Shown in pieces: positions 45,967-58,329 of a stretch of 64,000 nucleotides of DNA. A program made the position numbers and the translations under genes. Source of the DNA: Acanthochromis polyacanthus (Eukaryota > Chordata > Actinopteri > Pomacentridae); the NCBI RefSeq assembly GCF_021347895.1, contig NC_067136.1, positions 4,427,946 through 4,491,945 of the forward strand, given 5' to 3'. Position 1 is the first letter of the stretch. Every line of letters begins with the position of its first letter. A model generated the notes under the pieces. That model was not told where the DNA came from. It did no database searches and was given only the letters and a program-made list of their open reading frames with translations.

Positions 45967-48254
45967 GTTTATTTTATTGTGGGATGTATTTACACATATA
46001 TAGACTTCATTTTGTTTTAACATTACCAATAAGGAAAACAGAAAAATAACCATAAACTCAAAAGGGAAAAAGAAAGAAAGAAAAGAAAAAAATACTAATA
46101 AAAATAAATAAATCAATAGATAAATATGGCAATAGCAGACAAACAGGAGAATACAAACAGATTTACATCATTTCTTTAAAAATATCACACAAGTCAGTGG
46201 ATCTTTGGTTTGTTATACATTTCAGTGAGTCAAAGTCATTTGTTATGTCATTCTAAAATACAGTAAATATTGGTTTGGAGTTTGAACACTTTGCTTTATG
46301 AATGTGATATTTTCATTATAATATAAACGCATTTACTATTTTAGCAATCTTTCTATTTCTGTGGTGAAAATAAGTTAAGATGTGTTTAAAGGTAATATTT
46401 ATTGGTGTTGGTGTTTAAGTGATAGATAAGATTCAATATCTCGCCATAATTTAGCTGTATTAGTACAATTAAAAAGAGGTGGATGATATTTTCTGTGGCT
46501 AAAGAGCAAAAACAACAGTTTGAGTCAATGTCAGTGAACTTTGATATCATTTCATTTGTTGGGTAATATCTATGTATAATTTTAGAATCAATTTCTCTCA
46601 TTTTGTTGTTTATGCAGTAATTGAATGGCATCATTCTTTTTTTTCCAGTTAATATCAGGAAACTGTAAATTCCATCTGGCTTTGCATGTAGGTTGGATTC
46701 GTTCTGTTGTCTGTGTAGATTCTCTTATTTTTTGTTGTCGCATTTTTTGTCAAGGAAATTGATACCATTAATAAACAGATGAGTGTTAGTTGTTGGATTT
46801 GGCGCCATCTGGTGGCCTTTCATAAGATGAAGAAGTCCTGCTGGCAAACTTTGGGAGATTCCTTTATATTCTTTGTATTGAATTGGAATTTATGAATGAA
46901 GTTTTCATATTGCAATACTTTACCATCGTTATCTACCAGATCTTTAACAAAAATAATTTTTTTTATCAATCCAAGACTGAGAAAAAAGTGATTTGTTCTT
47001 TTTGAGAATACAGCAGTTGTTCCAGATGATGCATTTGTGAGGAGAAAAGTTATGACTGTAGCAAAGTTTCCAACCCTGTAATGCCTGTTTATAGAAATTC
47101 TAAAGTTTAACTGGCAGTTCTGACACACAGTAGTTGCAGCTCAGTAAAAAACGTAGCCCTCCTAACTTTTCAAAAATATTATTAGGGATAAAATACCACA
47201 GTGAATTAGGTTTAGTGATGCACTCTTGCAGCCATTTAACTTTAAAGGTGTAGTTCAGATCAGAGAAGTCCAACATTTCAATGCCTCCTTCTTCCTTAGG
47301 ACCTGTGAGGACATTCTTCTTCAGGTGTTTATTTTTCCAGGTAAAGTTAGTCAGCAGCTTGTTGATGTCCGTAGAAGTAGAGTCTTTAACATACAATGAG
47401 AGTGCTGGATAAACAAGTCTAGATATGCCTCCAGCTTTGCTTAACAGAACACGGCCGAAAAGGGAGATATCTCTTTGTGACCACATATTATAAATTGCTG
47501 CGTTTTTTTAATTTTTGGAACTAAATTTTGTTGTTGCCGTTCCTCTATGTTATGACATAGATGAATACCCAAATATTTAACACTTTATTTAATAGAAATA
47601 TTGCAAATAGATGAAGCGTCGGCGTTATATAAAGAATTTCACATTTTGCTTTATTTAATTGTAACCCTGAGGCTCCAGAAAATTCTTCAACCAGGGCAAA
47701 AGCTGGGCTGACATGTTTGCATCTTTTAAGAAAAGGGCTGTGTCGTCTGCAAGTTGTGTTATCTTAAGTTCTCTTTGAAATATGTTGATGCCTTCAAATT
47801 TGTTACTGTTTAAGATGTATATTGATAACGTTTCTACTGATAATAGGAATAAAAATGGTGCAACAGGACATCCCTGGCGTACAGAGCGTTGGATGGAAAA
47901 TCGTGGAGTAGTGTTGGGATATAACATTACACAGATATTTATGTCTTTGTAAAACATAGTTATAGCTTGTTTAAAACTTGGGCCAAAGCCAAAGGAATCT
48001 AAGGTTCTAAAGATAAAACTGTGTTTGACGGTATCAAATGGCTTATAAAAGTCTAGAAACATAATTAAAGAGTCTGTAAGAGATCTGAATCGTCTATTAG
48101 GTCTAATACCAGCCTCACATTGGAACTTATGTGTCTTTTTGCCATGAAGCCTGTTTGAGTTTCATTAATAATATTGTTTAGCCCCTTTTTCAGCCTTCTG
48201 GCAAACATTTGCACAAATATTTTGTAATCTATGTTTAAAAGAGTTACTGGCCTC
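45967..48254 (-). mobile_element. 5'-truncated L1-like LINE with 16-bp TSD
   Basis: The 16-bp string cagaacggtactgatg flanks the insert exactly (45951-45966 and 48255-48270). On the minus strand the reverse transcriptase gives FLDFYKPFDTVKHSF, SVRQGCPVAPFLFLLSVETL and QLADDTALFLKD (the ADD box) between about 48060 and 47690. The C-terminal part follows (SLFGRVLLSKAGGISRLVYP, FTWKNKH, KEEGGIEMLDF, WLQECI) between 47480 and 47220. Upstream (48250-48070) a frame reads GFMAKRHISSN-like sequence. Endonuclease and ORF1 are missing, as expected for target-primed insertion that stopped early. Stops and shifts are frequent. The A-rich 3' end lies near 46070-46110. Confidence 0.88.
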
Positions 48255-48270
48255 CAGAACGGTACTGATG

Positions 48271-48880
48271 AGCCCTCGGTCCAGCGTAGACGGTGACGTC
48301 AGGGCTAACGGCAGACAGACTGACCGTGTCCGTGAGCCTGATGGTGGAGGAGGACAGCAGCTACAGCAGCTTTACAGGAGCAGCTGGACCAAAGAAAACC
48401 ACTGCTCATCCACAGCAGGGTCCACAGAGAGCATCTTTGGTCTGCTGTACGTTTAAAAGCCCCTCTTGAGTTTTAAAATCTAATTTATACCTCCATACTT
48501 TGCTTACAGGAGTAAAACACACGGCTAGCCTTAGCGGTAGCATGCTGTGTTGCTAAGCACGGTTAGCATTTTACATTTTCTGTTCAAAACATTTCGTCTG
48601 AGCACCAAAATAAATGCATCAAGCTCTCACTTTACATCAGGCTAGAACCATCCAAAACAAACCAGTAGACTCTGCATCCACATGTTTTAGAGGATATTTT
48701 TACCAGACTGATATCTTAGCATCTGCCTCCTTCACTGCCAGATATTCTTAGACCACGCCTTCCACTTCATATTAGACCACGCCCATCTAAGCTCTGATTG
48801 GATATTACAGGTGTTGGTGAATAAATCTCCACATAGGTGATGTCTTTATAGATAGCAGGGACAATCATTGCTGCTACTTA
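48271..48880. other. Non-coding DNA, nothing recognised
   Basis: No gene is supported between the LINE insertion and the tail repeat. Confidence 0.4.
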
Positions 48881-49212
48881 CCATAAATAAATAACATTAA
48901 GTCTTCAGTGGAGGTTCTCATCATGTCCTCACTGCTAGAAGGTCCTGGTTAGAACCTGTTCTGGTCTCTATCTGTGTCCATGTTCTCCCTGCTGGGTTCT
49001 CTCCAGGTTCCTCCTACAGGAGAAGACATGCTGAGGTTAATGCTGGTTCTACATCTGAGAGTGTAGTCATGTGATGGACCATTACCTGGCCAGGTAAACC
49101 TTCATCTTCAGTAAGTTCGGATAGACTCCGCCCCCAATACCCTACAGGATATATATAGATGATGGATGGATGGATGATGGATGGATGGATGGATGGATCG
49201 ATGGATGGATGG
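48881..49212 (+). repeat. Fish retroposon tail ending in a (GGAT)n microsatellite
   Basis: The text from ccatgttctccctgctgggt to ctccaggttcctcctacagg, later ggatagactccgcccccaat, matches a widespread fish repeat whose tail runs into atggatgg tandem units (about 49161-49212). The microsatellite resumes at 49779 after an inserted LTR-like element. Confidence 0.6.
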
Positions 49213-49779
49213 TGTCATGGCCCCGCCCTCTCCTGCTTGGCGCTCTGGCAATCAAGAACAGCTGTGCTAAAACACAGCTGACTCGAATGTGGAATCGAGG
49301 GCAGCTGCTCACAATGAGCAATCAGCTCTGTATAAAGCCTGGCTCTCTCCACTGCTCTGACGCTGGGTCATTACATGCTGCACTCTGTTGCGAGCACATC
49401 ACTATCTGGACTCTGTTTCTTTGTGGATATCCTGCCTGCTCCGTTTTCCCCTCTGCACTCCTCCTCTGTCTGCTCCTGGACTACCTGCTCCTCAGTCATC
49501 ACTACATCCCCGCCACTGGCTCCCTCAGCTCTGCCCCCCCACCCTGGTCTTCTGATCCCCCGGACAATCGTGAGTCACCTTCCCTGTTAGTTTAGTTTTA
49601 TTTTAGTTTTCACCTCGGCCGTCTGGTCCACCCTTAGTTTAGTTTAATTTTGCCCCCTTCCTGTTTAATCCCCTGTGCCTCCCTAATGGAGTGATTTTGT
49701 GTTATTATTAAACTCATATTAATTCACCCGCCTGCCTGTTTTGCCTGCTGCTTGGGTTCAAACCACCTCTTTTGTAACG
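49213..49779 (-). mobile_element. LTR-like insertion in a GGAT microsatellite
   Basis: A 567-bp block starts tgtcatggccccgccc and ends ttgtaacg, splitting the (ggat)n tract, so its duplication cannot be read. Its inverse start (ttacaaaagaggtggtttga, then acccaag and caggcaaaac) resembles the start of the solo LTR at 12026, which gives the likely identity and the minus orientation. Confidence 0.55.
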
Positions 49780-50759
49780 GATGGATGGATGGTCCTACGA
49801 GAGTCTTCTTCAGCATCCTGTCCATCTTCCTGGTGTTCTTTGAGGAGCCCAGAGTTGTTCACCACCATCCCAGAGACACAGTTTTAGATGTTCTGGTGTT
49901 TTAATATCCAGGTTTGTACATTTTGTGTGGAAAAATGCAGGTTTTTAATGTTTTAAGGAGTTAGTATCCAGGATTTTTAATGTTTTGTTTACTTAATATT
50001 GTTAATATTGTAGGTCTGTGGAAGCTTTGCTGCATTAATATTCAGGTGTTTTGCATTTCATTGTGTTAGACGTTTAGGATCTGGGTGTGCTACTACCATA
50101 TGTTCCAGACTATAAGCCGCTAGTTTTTTCTCACGCTCTGAACCCTGCGGCTTATACAATGATGTGGGTAATGTATGGATTCTTACGGGCGAGCTTCATG
50201 CTGTCAATACGTTTAGCCTCATTACATCAGAATGAAATTCTGAACAGGTCACAGATGTCCAATGAAACTGTTCAAATTCAATCAAACTCACACCAAATTC
50301 ACATGAAAACACATGAAGGAATGCATGTGATGCAGCTTTTAAGTTACAGGCAATCGATCTGCCTGTCGAAGGAGAATAGAGCTGCTGAACGTATTTATTT
50401 TGAGATCTAAATATTCAGATCAACCCCAGGTGGATGATGTCACATGATCGGTATTCGGCCCGTCAATTGGTGCACCTCCTCCGTCAGACGTTGCGAACCG
50501 ATCAAAATGTGCAGCTCACTCCTTTCTGTCACATTTCGTTCGTCTGTCTCCCACTGCTGAACGTGACAAACCGAATATTCGTCTCATCATCGCCAAGTTT
50601 TTACATTTTAGTGTGTTTTTTTTTTTTTTTTATGTTGTAGTACTTTAATGTCCATATTTCATTGGGTTAATGTCCAGATTTTTGCAGTTTTTTACATTGA
50701 TATCAAGGCGTATGATGCTTTTAGTGTGGTAATATCCAGATGTTTGATGTCTTGTGATT
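49780..50759. other. Repeat-like non-coding DNA
   Basis: The stretch 50100-50165 (agactataagccgctagttt, then gaaccctgcggcttataca) is self-complementary around taagccgc and is of a kind common in fish genomes. No gene is supported. Confidence 0.4.
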
Positions 50760-50965
50760 GGATGCAACCCTTTGGGGGGTTTTCTGGTCATGACCAAGTG
50801 GAAGGAGACCCCAGGATGAGACCTGGATCTCTCTGGAGGGATTACATATCTCATCTGGCCTGGGAATGGCTCAGAATCTAACAGGAGCAGCCAGAAAGCG
50901 TTGCTGAGGAGATGGACCTGGGAATGACCTGCTTCACCTCTGGACAAGAGGACTAAAAGGATGGA
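50760..50965 (+). mobile_element. LINE-like C-terminal fragment
   Basis: The frame SLWRDYISHLAWEWLRI followed by a stop matches the RDYISHLAWERLGI end of a common fish retroelement polyprotein. Only this tail is present. Confidence 0.5.
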
Positions 50966-51487
50966 CAGACTGACCAGATATACAGAACAACAAGCCTCTG
51001 TGATGAACAAGCTTTTTTGTGCTTTTGATGTGAAACCAATGAACTGCTGGAATCCTAAACTTCACCACACATCCCACTGATACTTCTGTTCTGTACAAAA
51101 CTAAATATTTAAAGTCCTCCAGTGGAAGAACATTCATCTCTTTACAGTTTAAACAAAACATTCCAGAGCTGTCAGAACCTGTTTGGACCTGAAGCTGAGA
51201 GATTACACTATGAAGGTAGAAAAACATGTCAGAGCCCTTCCCCCTGCTTGCTCAATGCTGACACATGGACCTGTTCAGCCAATCACTGCACAGAATTTTA
51301 TCTGGTTCTAAAGTTCACCTTCAGACACACAATAAACTATTTCTCTGAACAGCCGCACCTCACAGCTTCACCTGAATCATCAGTAAATGACTTTACATTA
51401 GTGTTTACAGATTAAAGTGTGGTTGTTGTTGGATATTTGTACCAGTGTTGATCAGAGGAAGAAGAAAAGGAAGAAGAAGACGGGCAA

Positions 51488-51539
51488 ATGGCGACTGAAA
51501 TATCTGGATTATCCTGTTGTTTGGTCTGTTCCTGTACAG
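51488..51539 (+). pseudogene. Orphan B7-like leader exon
   Basis: The ATG follows a purine-rich stretch (ttgatcagaggaagaagaaa) almost identical to the one before the leader exon at 53280. It encodes MATEISGLSCCLVCSCTG and ends with donor ag-gtgagtta in phase 1, as in the other leaders of this cluster. No V-set exon lies between it and the next leader. It may be an alternative first exon of the gene at 53280 or the relic of a lost copy. Confidence 0.55.
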
Positions 51540-52743
51540 GTGAGTTAATCATGTTCATACGATCAGATCTAATATTCAGGAGGTTGTTTTATAAAGACAC
51601 GTTTTAGAAACTTGGTCTTTTCTCCTATTTCTTGTCTGAGCATGTTGGATGGACAATTAAAAACAGCAGCGTTTGGTTTATCAGTGAGTCAGTAATCGGC
51701 ACATCTCATGTAACCAGTCAGAGGAGGAGGAATCATCGGTGTGTCCTCCAGATCTCAAAAGACAAATGCTTAATGTCCTCCTGGACTCATGAAAGTCTGA
51801 AGTCAAGCGATTTATCAGAACTACAGAAATGAAGGTTCAACCTGCATCGTTGTTGAGGTTGACGTCTTTCTAGCAGCTCTATTTTTGTCCCGTTTCTCTA
51901 CGCTGATGCTGCAGCTCACGGCTTCCTTCCGAAAAATAATGTAACGACCTACAGAATGCAGATAATTTAAAGAAATGCGTTTTGCAACAGGTGTGATTAT
52001 AGCCATTGTGAACTACGTTGCCCATGATTCTTTTCATGTAGCACGTTCTGTTTACGCAGCCAATGAATTGTTAACGTGTTTGCGTGACGTACAGTAAGGT
52101 TATAGGGTTTGGAAGAGCTGCAATCAGCCAATCAGAACTCAATGATGAGTGCGGAAGAAAAAAACACAGCGTGAGGAAGAGACGACAACAGACGATGCGC
52201 AGGGAAAATAAGCTTAATGTGGAGCTGATTAACGTTGTAGACCTGCATATTTAATACTGGCACAACTATTATTCAGCAGATTTCTGTCTGGTGAAACCTG
52301 CAGTTTAGTGTCTCACTCTACCGTAGTTCAAAGTGAAAGGCAGCTAGGCTAGCTGCTAGCTGCTAGCTGCTTGTTTTTTACTTGAAAAAGTTTAATCGTG
52401 AACTCAAACGTGGACGTTTAATCGTCAGAGACAGTTATTAACACCAGCCTCTACTATAACTGAGGACTGGGAGAGCTGGGGACAGTTTTTGAGGACATTT
52501 TGCTAATTAGCCTGTTGCTATTGCTGTGACGAGGGACCCTGCTGCCGAACTTGGGTGTACACACCTGTTGGTGTTGCCTCATCTTTAACGTAAACTCTTC
52601 AGACCTGCTTTGGATCTGCATCTTGGATTTGTGAGTAAAACGAGCGTCTCTCTGAGGCACACAGAGGGTTGTTTTAACTATTAAAGGATCCAGGGAGCGT
52701 TTGTTTTTATCTGAGAACCAACTAAAGGGCCCCAACGATGAAT

Positions 52744-52744
<1 letters not shown>
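51540..52744. other. Intergenic DNA, nothing recognised
   Basis: A short tandem of gctagctgctagctgc is seen at about 52350-52370. No exon is supported. Confidence 0.4.

Positions 52745-52818
<74 letters not shown>
52745..52818 (+). repeat. (CA)n microsatellite
   Basis: A pure CA tract of about 74 bp. The long Cys-Val minus-strand frames across it are artefacts. Confidence 0.98.
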
Positions 52819-52820
<2 letters not shown>

Positions 52821-53279
52821 AATATAACTGAACATTGAAAAGTATTAAAACTGACTGACCACGCATTTTGTTGAAGAATATTGTATTTTCTTATTTTATT
52901 TCATTTTATTTACAACGTAAATTTAGATTTCATGAGGTTACTTATTTTAAATTATTAGTTTCCCAGATCATTTTGTTTGACCCCAAGAAAATATTAAATG
53001 TGTTATTGTTGTATAAATTAATTTGTTGACCTGAATAATCTCATATTATTGGAGTTTATTAACATTTTAGACATTATTACTTGTTTTGAGTTCGGCTAAA
53101 ATTGAGGCTAAAATACTAACCTAGCCTAATATTCTACTTCCAGCACCAGGAAGGGGTTACAATAATAATCAGTAAACAACATTAATGTGTAGTTTCTGAT
53201 TAAACTTAGTTTTTTTATTGCATATAGTTCCTGATCCAAGTGTTGATCAGAGGAAGAAGAAGAAGAAGAAGAAGGTCAA

Positions 53280-56200
53280 ATGGCAGCAGGAACACTGGTG
53301 TTCTGTTTTCTGATCATCTGTTCTCTGGTCGGCTCCTCTAGAGGTGAGTTATAATGTTCATTTATTCAGAGGTTGTTCTGTAAACACACGTCTTAGAAAC
53401 TTGGTCTCTTCTCCTTTTTCGAGAAAAGACTTTATTCCAACAACAAGTTTGGGGATGGTTTTGAATTTGTGGGTGTGATTGTTGCTAACATGACCAGCAG
53501 CTACACATGTGGATAAAACTGTTGGTACCCCTCAGGTAATGAAAGAAAAACCCACAACGGTCACAGAAATAATTTGAATCTGACAAAAGTAATAAATAAA
53601 AATTCTATGAAAATTAACCAATGAAAATCATACGTTGCTTTTAACTGGTTTAACAGAATTATTTTAAAAAATAATCTCATGAAACAGGCCTGGACTAAAA
53701 TGATGGTCCCTTTAACTTAATATTTTGTTGCTCAACCTTCTGAGGCAATCACTGCAATCAAACCATTCCTGTAACTGTCAGTGAGACTTCTGCTCCTCTC
53801 AGCAGGTATTTTGGTCCACTCCTCATCAGCAGATGCTCCAGGTGTCTCAGCTTTGAAGGGTTCCTTCTCCAGATGTTTCAGCTCCTTCCACAGATGTTCA
53901 GTAGGATTCAGATCAGGGCTCATAGAAGGACACTTCACAACAGTCCAATGTTTCCTCTGAGCCTTTCTTGTCTGTTTTTAGCTGTGTGTTTTGGATTATT
54001 ATCCTGTTACAGACCCATGACCTGTGACTGAGACCAAGCTTTCTGACACTGGGCAGCACATTTCTCTCTAGAATACCTTGATAGTCATCAGATTTCATTG
54101 TTCCTGCACAGATTCAGACTCCCTGTTCCAGATGCAGCAAAGCAGCTCCAGAACATAACAGATGAAGAGTTCATTTGCAAAGACAGATAACTCTGTTTTG
54201 ATAAATTGTCAGAAAACCTTATATTTTTACTTGAGATAATATCAAACTGAAGATTTGACTCAGTAGAAAAATTCATGACAAAATAGAGAATAAATCAATT
54301 ATTAGTGTTGTTATTATTATTATCTAAAGTAAACAATAAAAAATGAGTTTTCTGAAAATTTATAAAACGGAGTTACCTGTTTTTGCAAATGAACTCTTCA
54401 GATCCTCCATGTTCCACAGCAGGGACACTGTTCTTTTTTTCATATGCTTCATTTTAACGTCTGTGAACACAGAGCTGATGTGCCTTTCCAAAAAGCTCCA
54501 GTTTTGTCTCGTCTGTGCACCAAACAGCTCAGTGACTACTGGAACCCCAGAAACAGGCCGACTGACTGATTAGCAGTTTGTAGACACCTGTGATGCTAAT
54601 TAGAGGACACACCTTGATTGAACATGACCCTATGGTCACATAGTTTTCAGTCTTTACTAGGGGGTTCCATCACTTTTGTCCAGGCCTGTTTAATGAGTTC
54701 ACCCTGAACTCCCATGATGCATTGCAGCACAACAGTTCAGTCATGGGCTGTGTCCGAAATCGCATAGTAACGTACTACATACTACATACTCAGTGAATAT
54801 ATACTGTATACTACGTACTATAAGTATGATTAGAATGCCGACCGTTCACACTGCAGTATACTGCTCCGTTTCCCATAATGCATTTCAAACCTCCGACGAC
54901 AAAAACCGAAAGTACGGCTATCAAATATCTCGGCTGAATGCCGGCTTCAGGTCGATTTTACGCTAACAAACAGTCGCATAATTAATGTGGCAATTTCAAG
55001 CCGGCACTCCTCATGCAGTTATTAGCCAGATTATGTGAATCGTTTCAGTTGTAGCTGCAGGCTACTGGAGGTAGCTGCTACTTGTTCTGTATGCAAAGCG
55101 AGCTGCTGCAACTAGCTGCTAGCATTCAGTAGCACGTTGTGAGGCGTCTGATATTTAAAACGTTGGTCAGAAAACGCCTATTTCTCAAATCTGTGGGGTG
55201 ATTAGGATGACTACTTAATCACATAAAATAAAATAAAAATCGCCGCGGTCCGGCCACAGATCCCGCGGAGGCTTGCATTTCGGTGGGTAGCTCGCAAAGC
55301 ATTATGGGGCGGTTGAGTATGACTAGTGTGGTCACTGCGCATACTTAAAAATTTTCCGGATATAGTATACATCCGGGTATTTCTCGCGTACTCAATCTTT
55401 TCATACTATCTAATGTGAACGCACTACATACTTATTTTGACGTCACATTTAGTATGAGTAGTACGTTAGTATGCCATTTCAGACACAGTCATAGTGACCA
55501 GTTCTGATCGCTACATTATTTTTATTACTTTTGCAGTAAAATAAGAATTTTCGAACCTAAAACATTGGAAACAGTATAAAAAATATGCTAAAAATAAAAT
55601 ACATTTAAACATAAGAATATTTAATGTAAATAAAATGTATAGCATACAGCGCTGGGCTCTGATTGGCTCAGAGACCGTAGCATCATTCTCCTCTGTCTCC
55701 TCTGAGTACAGCGCATACGGTACATAGACTGTATATTATAGATATATTATATACAGTCTATGATACGGTGCAGCAGCATTCAGTATCCTCTGTTTCACAC
55801 AAACGTTTGATCAGAAACTCAGGAGCAGGAGAGTCGGTCAGAGCGGTCTGTGTTTGTTGTGCTGAGCGGTGAATAAAACCTGCAGAAACTGTCCTGTCCT
55901 GCTGTGGATGTTTAGCATGGAAGACAGCAAAAGATATGAGCATAAAAACACTAAATAATTATAACCTGACCTACAGCCCTGGAGATGGTGAGTCCACCAA
56001 TATTTCAGGGTTACAAGATGATCGCTGTTTTACCAATTTTCTTCTATCGTCTGGAAGGTAACCCCCACAGTAGATGAGGGAAGACTGTAACTGCTCAAGA
56101 ATTAAAGACGAACAACGTAGAATGGAGGATTTAATGCTGTAATGGCAGGAAGATCAAACATGGATATTTTAATGGAAACACATTTTCACCTTTACTGACC

Positions 56201-57001
56201 TCTAAGTCCTGATAGAAGCAGAAGCAGCAGCTCAGAGTTCATGGAGGAGTTCAGTGGTTAAACTCTTCTCATCTGGATCAACTTTAACTTCTCTCTGCTT
56301 TCTTCTTCAGCTCAGGAAATCATCCAAGCTGTTATTGGACAGGATGTCATTCTACCATGTAAAGCTCCCAACAAGTACAACATCAACAACACAGCTGTAG
56401 AATGGAGCAGACCTGGACTGGATCCAGATCATGTTCTTGTCTACCGAGATGGACGCTTTGATCCAATCAACCAGCATCCATCTTATCAGAACCGGGTGGA
56501 TCTGCAGGACAAAGAGATGAAGGATGGAGACTTTTATCTGATTCTGAAGAAAGTGACGATGGAGGACACTGGAACATACATGTGTCATGTTTTTGAGAAA
56601 GGAAAGAAGAAACCCTTCAGCAGCACCTACGTGGAAATTTATGTATCAGGTGAGTTTGTGTTGAGAGTTTAGTTTGTGTCTCTGATGAAGCTGCCTGGTC
56701 TCAAATCAGATGTTTGTGGTTTATAAAGATGTTGCTGATGAGACTTTGGAAAAAACATCTGATCTGACTGATGTTAAAATACCTGATATCCCTGATATTT
56801 CTGTCTGCAGGAAAGAAGGGTGGAAACACTGGAGATGGAGGAAACAAGACTGGAGTCATTGTAGGATCAGTAGGGGGTGTGATACTTCTTCTTCTTGCTG
56901 TGTTGGCTTCTCTTTTTTTTCTGATGTATAAAAGACACATGAGGCAGAATCCAAACCTCCCAGTTCCTCCTGATGAAGCAGCAGCTGAACAGATGTTATG
57001 A
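53280..57001 (+). CDS. B7/butyrophilin-like membrane protein with one V-set Ig domain
   Basis: Three exons, all joined in phase 1: 53280-53343 (signal peptide MAAGTLVFCFLIICSLVGSS), 56311-56649 (V-set domain) and 56811-57001 (stalk, membrane helix, tail), giving 197 residues. The V domain begins AQEIIQAVIGQDVILPCKAP with the first Cys, then TAVEWSRPG with the core Trp, and ends with VTMEDTGTYMCHVFEKG, the D-x-G-x-Y-x-C motif with the second Cys. NNT in the C-C' region is a possible glycosylation site. The helix is VGGVILLLLAVLASLFFLMY, followed by KRHMRQNPNLPVPP and a short acidic end without clear signalling motifs. B7 and butyrophilin family members act at the cell surface on lymphocytes; this short one-domain form resembles fish CD276/VTCN1/HHLA2-like genes, but the ligand is unknown. 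Intron 1 is large because a Tc1 remnant and two MITEs sit in it. Confidence 0.82.
53504..54700 (-). mobile_element. Degenerate Tc1-like element in intron 1 of the B7-like gene
   Basis: The left end (cacatgtggataaaactg, then ttggtacccctcagg) parallels the intact Tc1 at 39361, preceded by TA. Minus-strand transposase pieces remain: [14 protein letters not shown] near 54500, [15 protein letters not shown] near 54150, [15 protein letters not shown] near 54050, and SPDLNPTEHLWKELKH near 53900. Frames are broken, and a 236-bp MITE lies inside. At the right only the inner part of the terminal repeat (ttttgtccaggcctgtt, about 54670) is left; the outer part is lost. Confidence 0.85.
54164..54399. mobile_element. 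236-bp MITE with AGAT duplication
   Basis: The ends gaagagttcatttgcaaa and its inverse (tttgcaaatgaactcttc) form inverted repeats of about 30 bp, allowing a few mismatches. The tetramer agat flanks both sides (54160-54163 and 54400-54403). It interrupts the degenerate Tc1 transposase just before SVMFW. Confidence 0.85.
54748..55488. mobile_element. MITE with CTGTGTCyGAAAT ends
   Basis: The left end ctgtgtccgaaatcgcatag and right inverse ctgtgtctgaaatggcatac continue into taacgtactac, giving imperfect terminal repeats of more than 30 bp. The flanks tcatggg and tcatagt suggest a 7-8-bp duplication with mismatches, as in hAT elements. It encodes nothing and is rich in actacatac motifs. Confidence 0.75.
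55723..55762. repeat. Perfect 14-bp inverted repeat (hairpin)
   Basis: The arms catagactgtatat (55723-55736) and atatacagtctatg (55749-55762) surround a 12-bp AT-only spacer apart from one G. It lies in intron 1 of the B7-like gene and is probably the relic of a tiny foldback element. Confidence 0.8.
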
Positions 57002-57201
57002 AACAAAGACATGAAAGTTTTTGTGAACAGCATCAGAACAAACCAGAGCTTGTGTAACTTTGATGGAAGCAGCAGCAGCAGAACAAAGAGAATCCAGGTG
57101 TGGACCAACCATGTGGTCTCTCCTTTAACTGCCACCTTATAGTGGTGGAGGATTTGTGAGCTCAGAGAATGTATTTATTGTATACATTTTATATATTATA
57201 T

Positions 57202-58254
57202 GGGCCATTCTACCGAATTTGTCCAAAGTGCAGGGTTGGAATTTTTTTAAAGTGTTTTTTTCCCAAAACTTTGTCCATATATATGTTGTACCATATCTAA
57301 GGTACATATATCTTGCATAGTGCAGTCAATATTCATATTTTAATTTCTGCCTGTTCTTGAAATGTTTTTTCCGCTCCCAAAATGTGTCACAACCGAAACA
57401 CAGCAACGCACTGCAATAAAAGGTATTATATTATTCTGTTCATATTGTATTTCCATGCCCCCTCTAAAGAATATTTTTAAATTTTTTTCTTGAAGGGTTT
57501 TACAACAAAATCAATAAAAATGATATTTTAAACATTTTTCAAAGTTCAATTTCTAAGACTTATCAAAATCAAAATCCAATCTTTTCTTGTAAAACAAATT
57601 CCACTGATTATATAGATCTCAGAGTTAATGAGTTATGAAACTGAACATACATTTAACGAATAGTCATCATAAAATGTTAGTTGATGACTCAATATCTTTT
57701 ATTTTTTACAAAACACCCACTTTGGTAGTGACCACTATTTTTTGTTTGCAAGGTTGTGTCATATTCTCTCCACCTTTTTGCTTAATATTAACTTCTAGCA
57801 TGTCTTACATTTGGAATATTATGAACACAAATGTTTATAATCAATGAAATGAAGTAATTTATTATCAAAGACATTTATTTTGAAGGCCAGCATTAGCCTA
57901 GTTAAACATCTCAACGCATCTACTGTAACATTACTTAAAACATCTTTTTTTTTTAAAAAATACACACACTGGAAAGTGTGATGCAAGAACTTTAATTAAC
58001 TTAAAACAAAACAAACAACTTCCAAAGAATAATGTGGTGAACACTCTTGGGCTAAAAATCTATTTTTTCAAATATTTTGGTGAAAATGATGATTTTGTAT
58101 ATATTTCGCTTATTACTATCTATTTGCTGTCTTGTGTGTTAAATAGATCATCACAGAATCTTAGTAAATATGTAAAGTCTGAATTCTTAATTGTTTTCTT
58201 ACATAGTTTTATTAGTGTGGGACCACAGTTTGGACAAATTCGGTAGAATGGCCC
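57202..58254. mobile_element. 1.05-kb MITE in the 3' region of the B7-like gene
   Basis: The ends gggccattctaccgaatttg (left) and its inverse at the right are identical over 26 bp. The tetramer atat flanks both (57198-57201 and 58255-58258), and a longer similar AT-rich stretch (tatacattttatata) also occurs outside both ends. The interior is AT-rich without a transposase. The end motif resembles that of the element at 33690-35948. Confidence 0.8.
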
Positions 58255-58329
58255 ATATACATTTTATATATTTTATATGTTGCATACATTTGATATATTT
58301 GATATATTTTATATACTGCTCATTATTTT

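Noticed and set aside
49170..49595. 141-codon ORF starting in the GGAT tract
   Set aside because: It begins in a microsatellite and continues through an LTR-like repeat; no motif supports it.
52454..52866. Long minus-strand frames rich in Cys-Val repeats
   Set aside because: They are readings of the (CA)n microsatellite, not protein.
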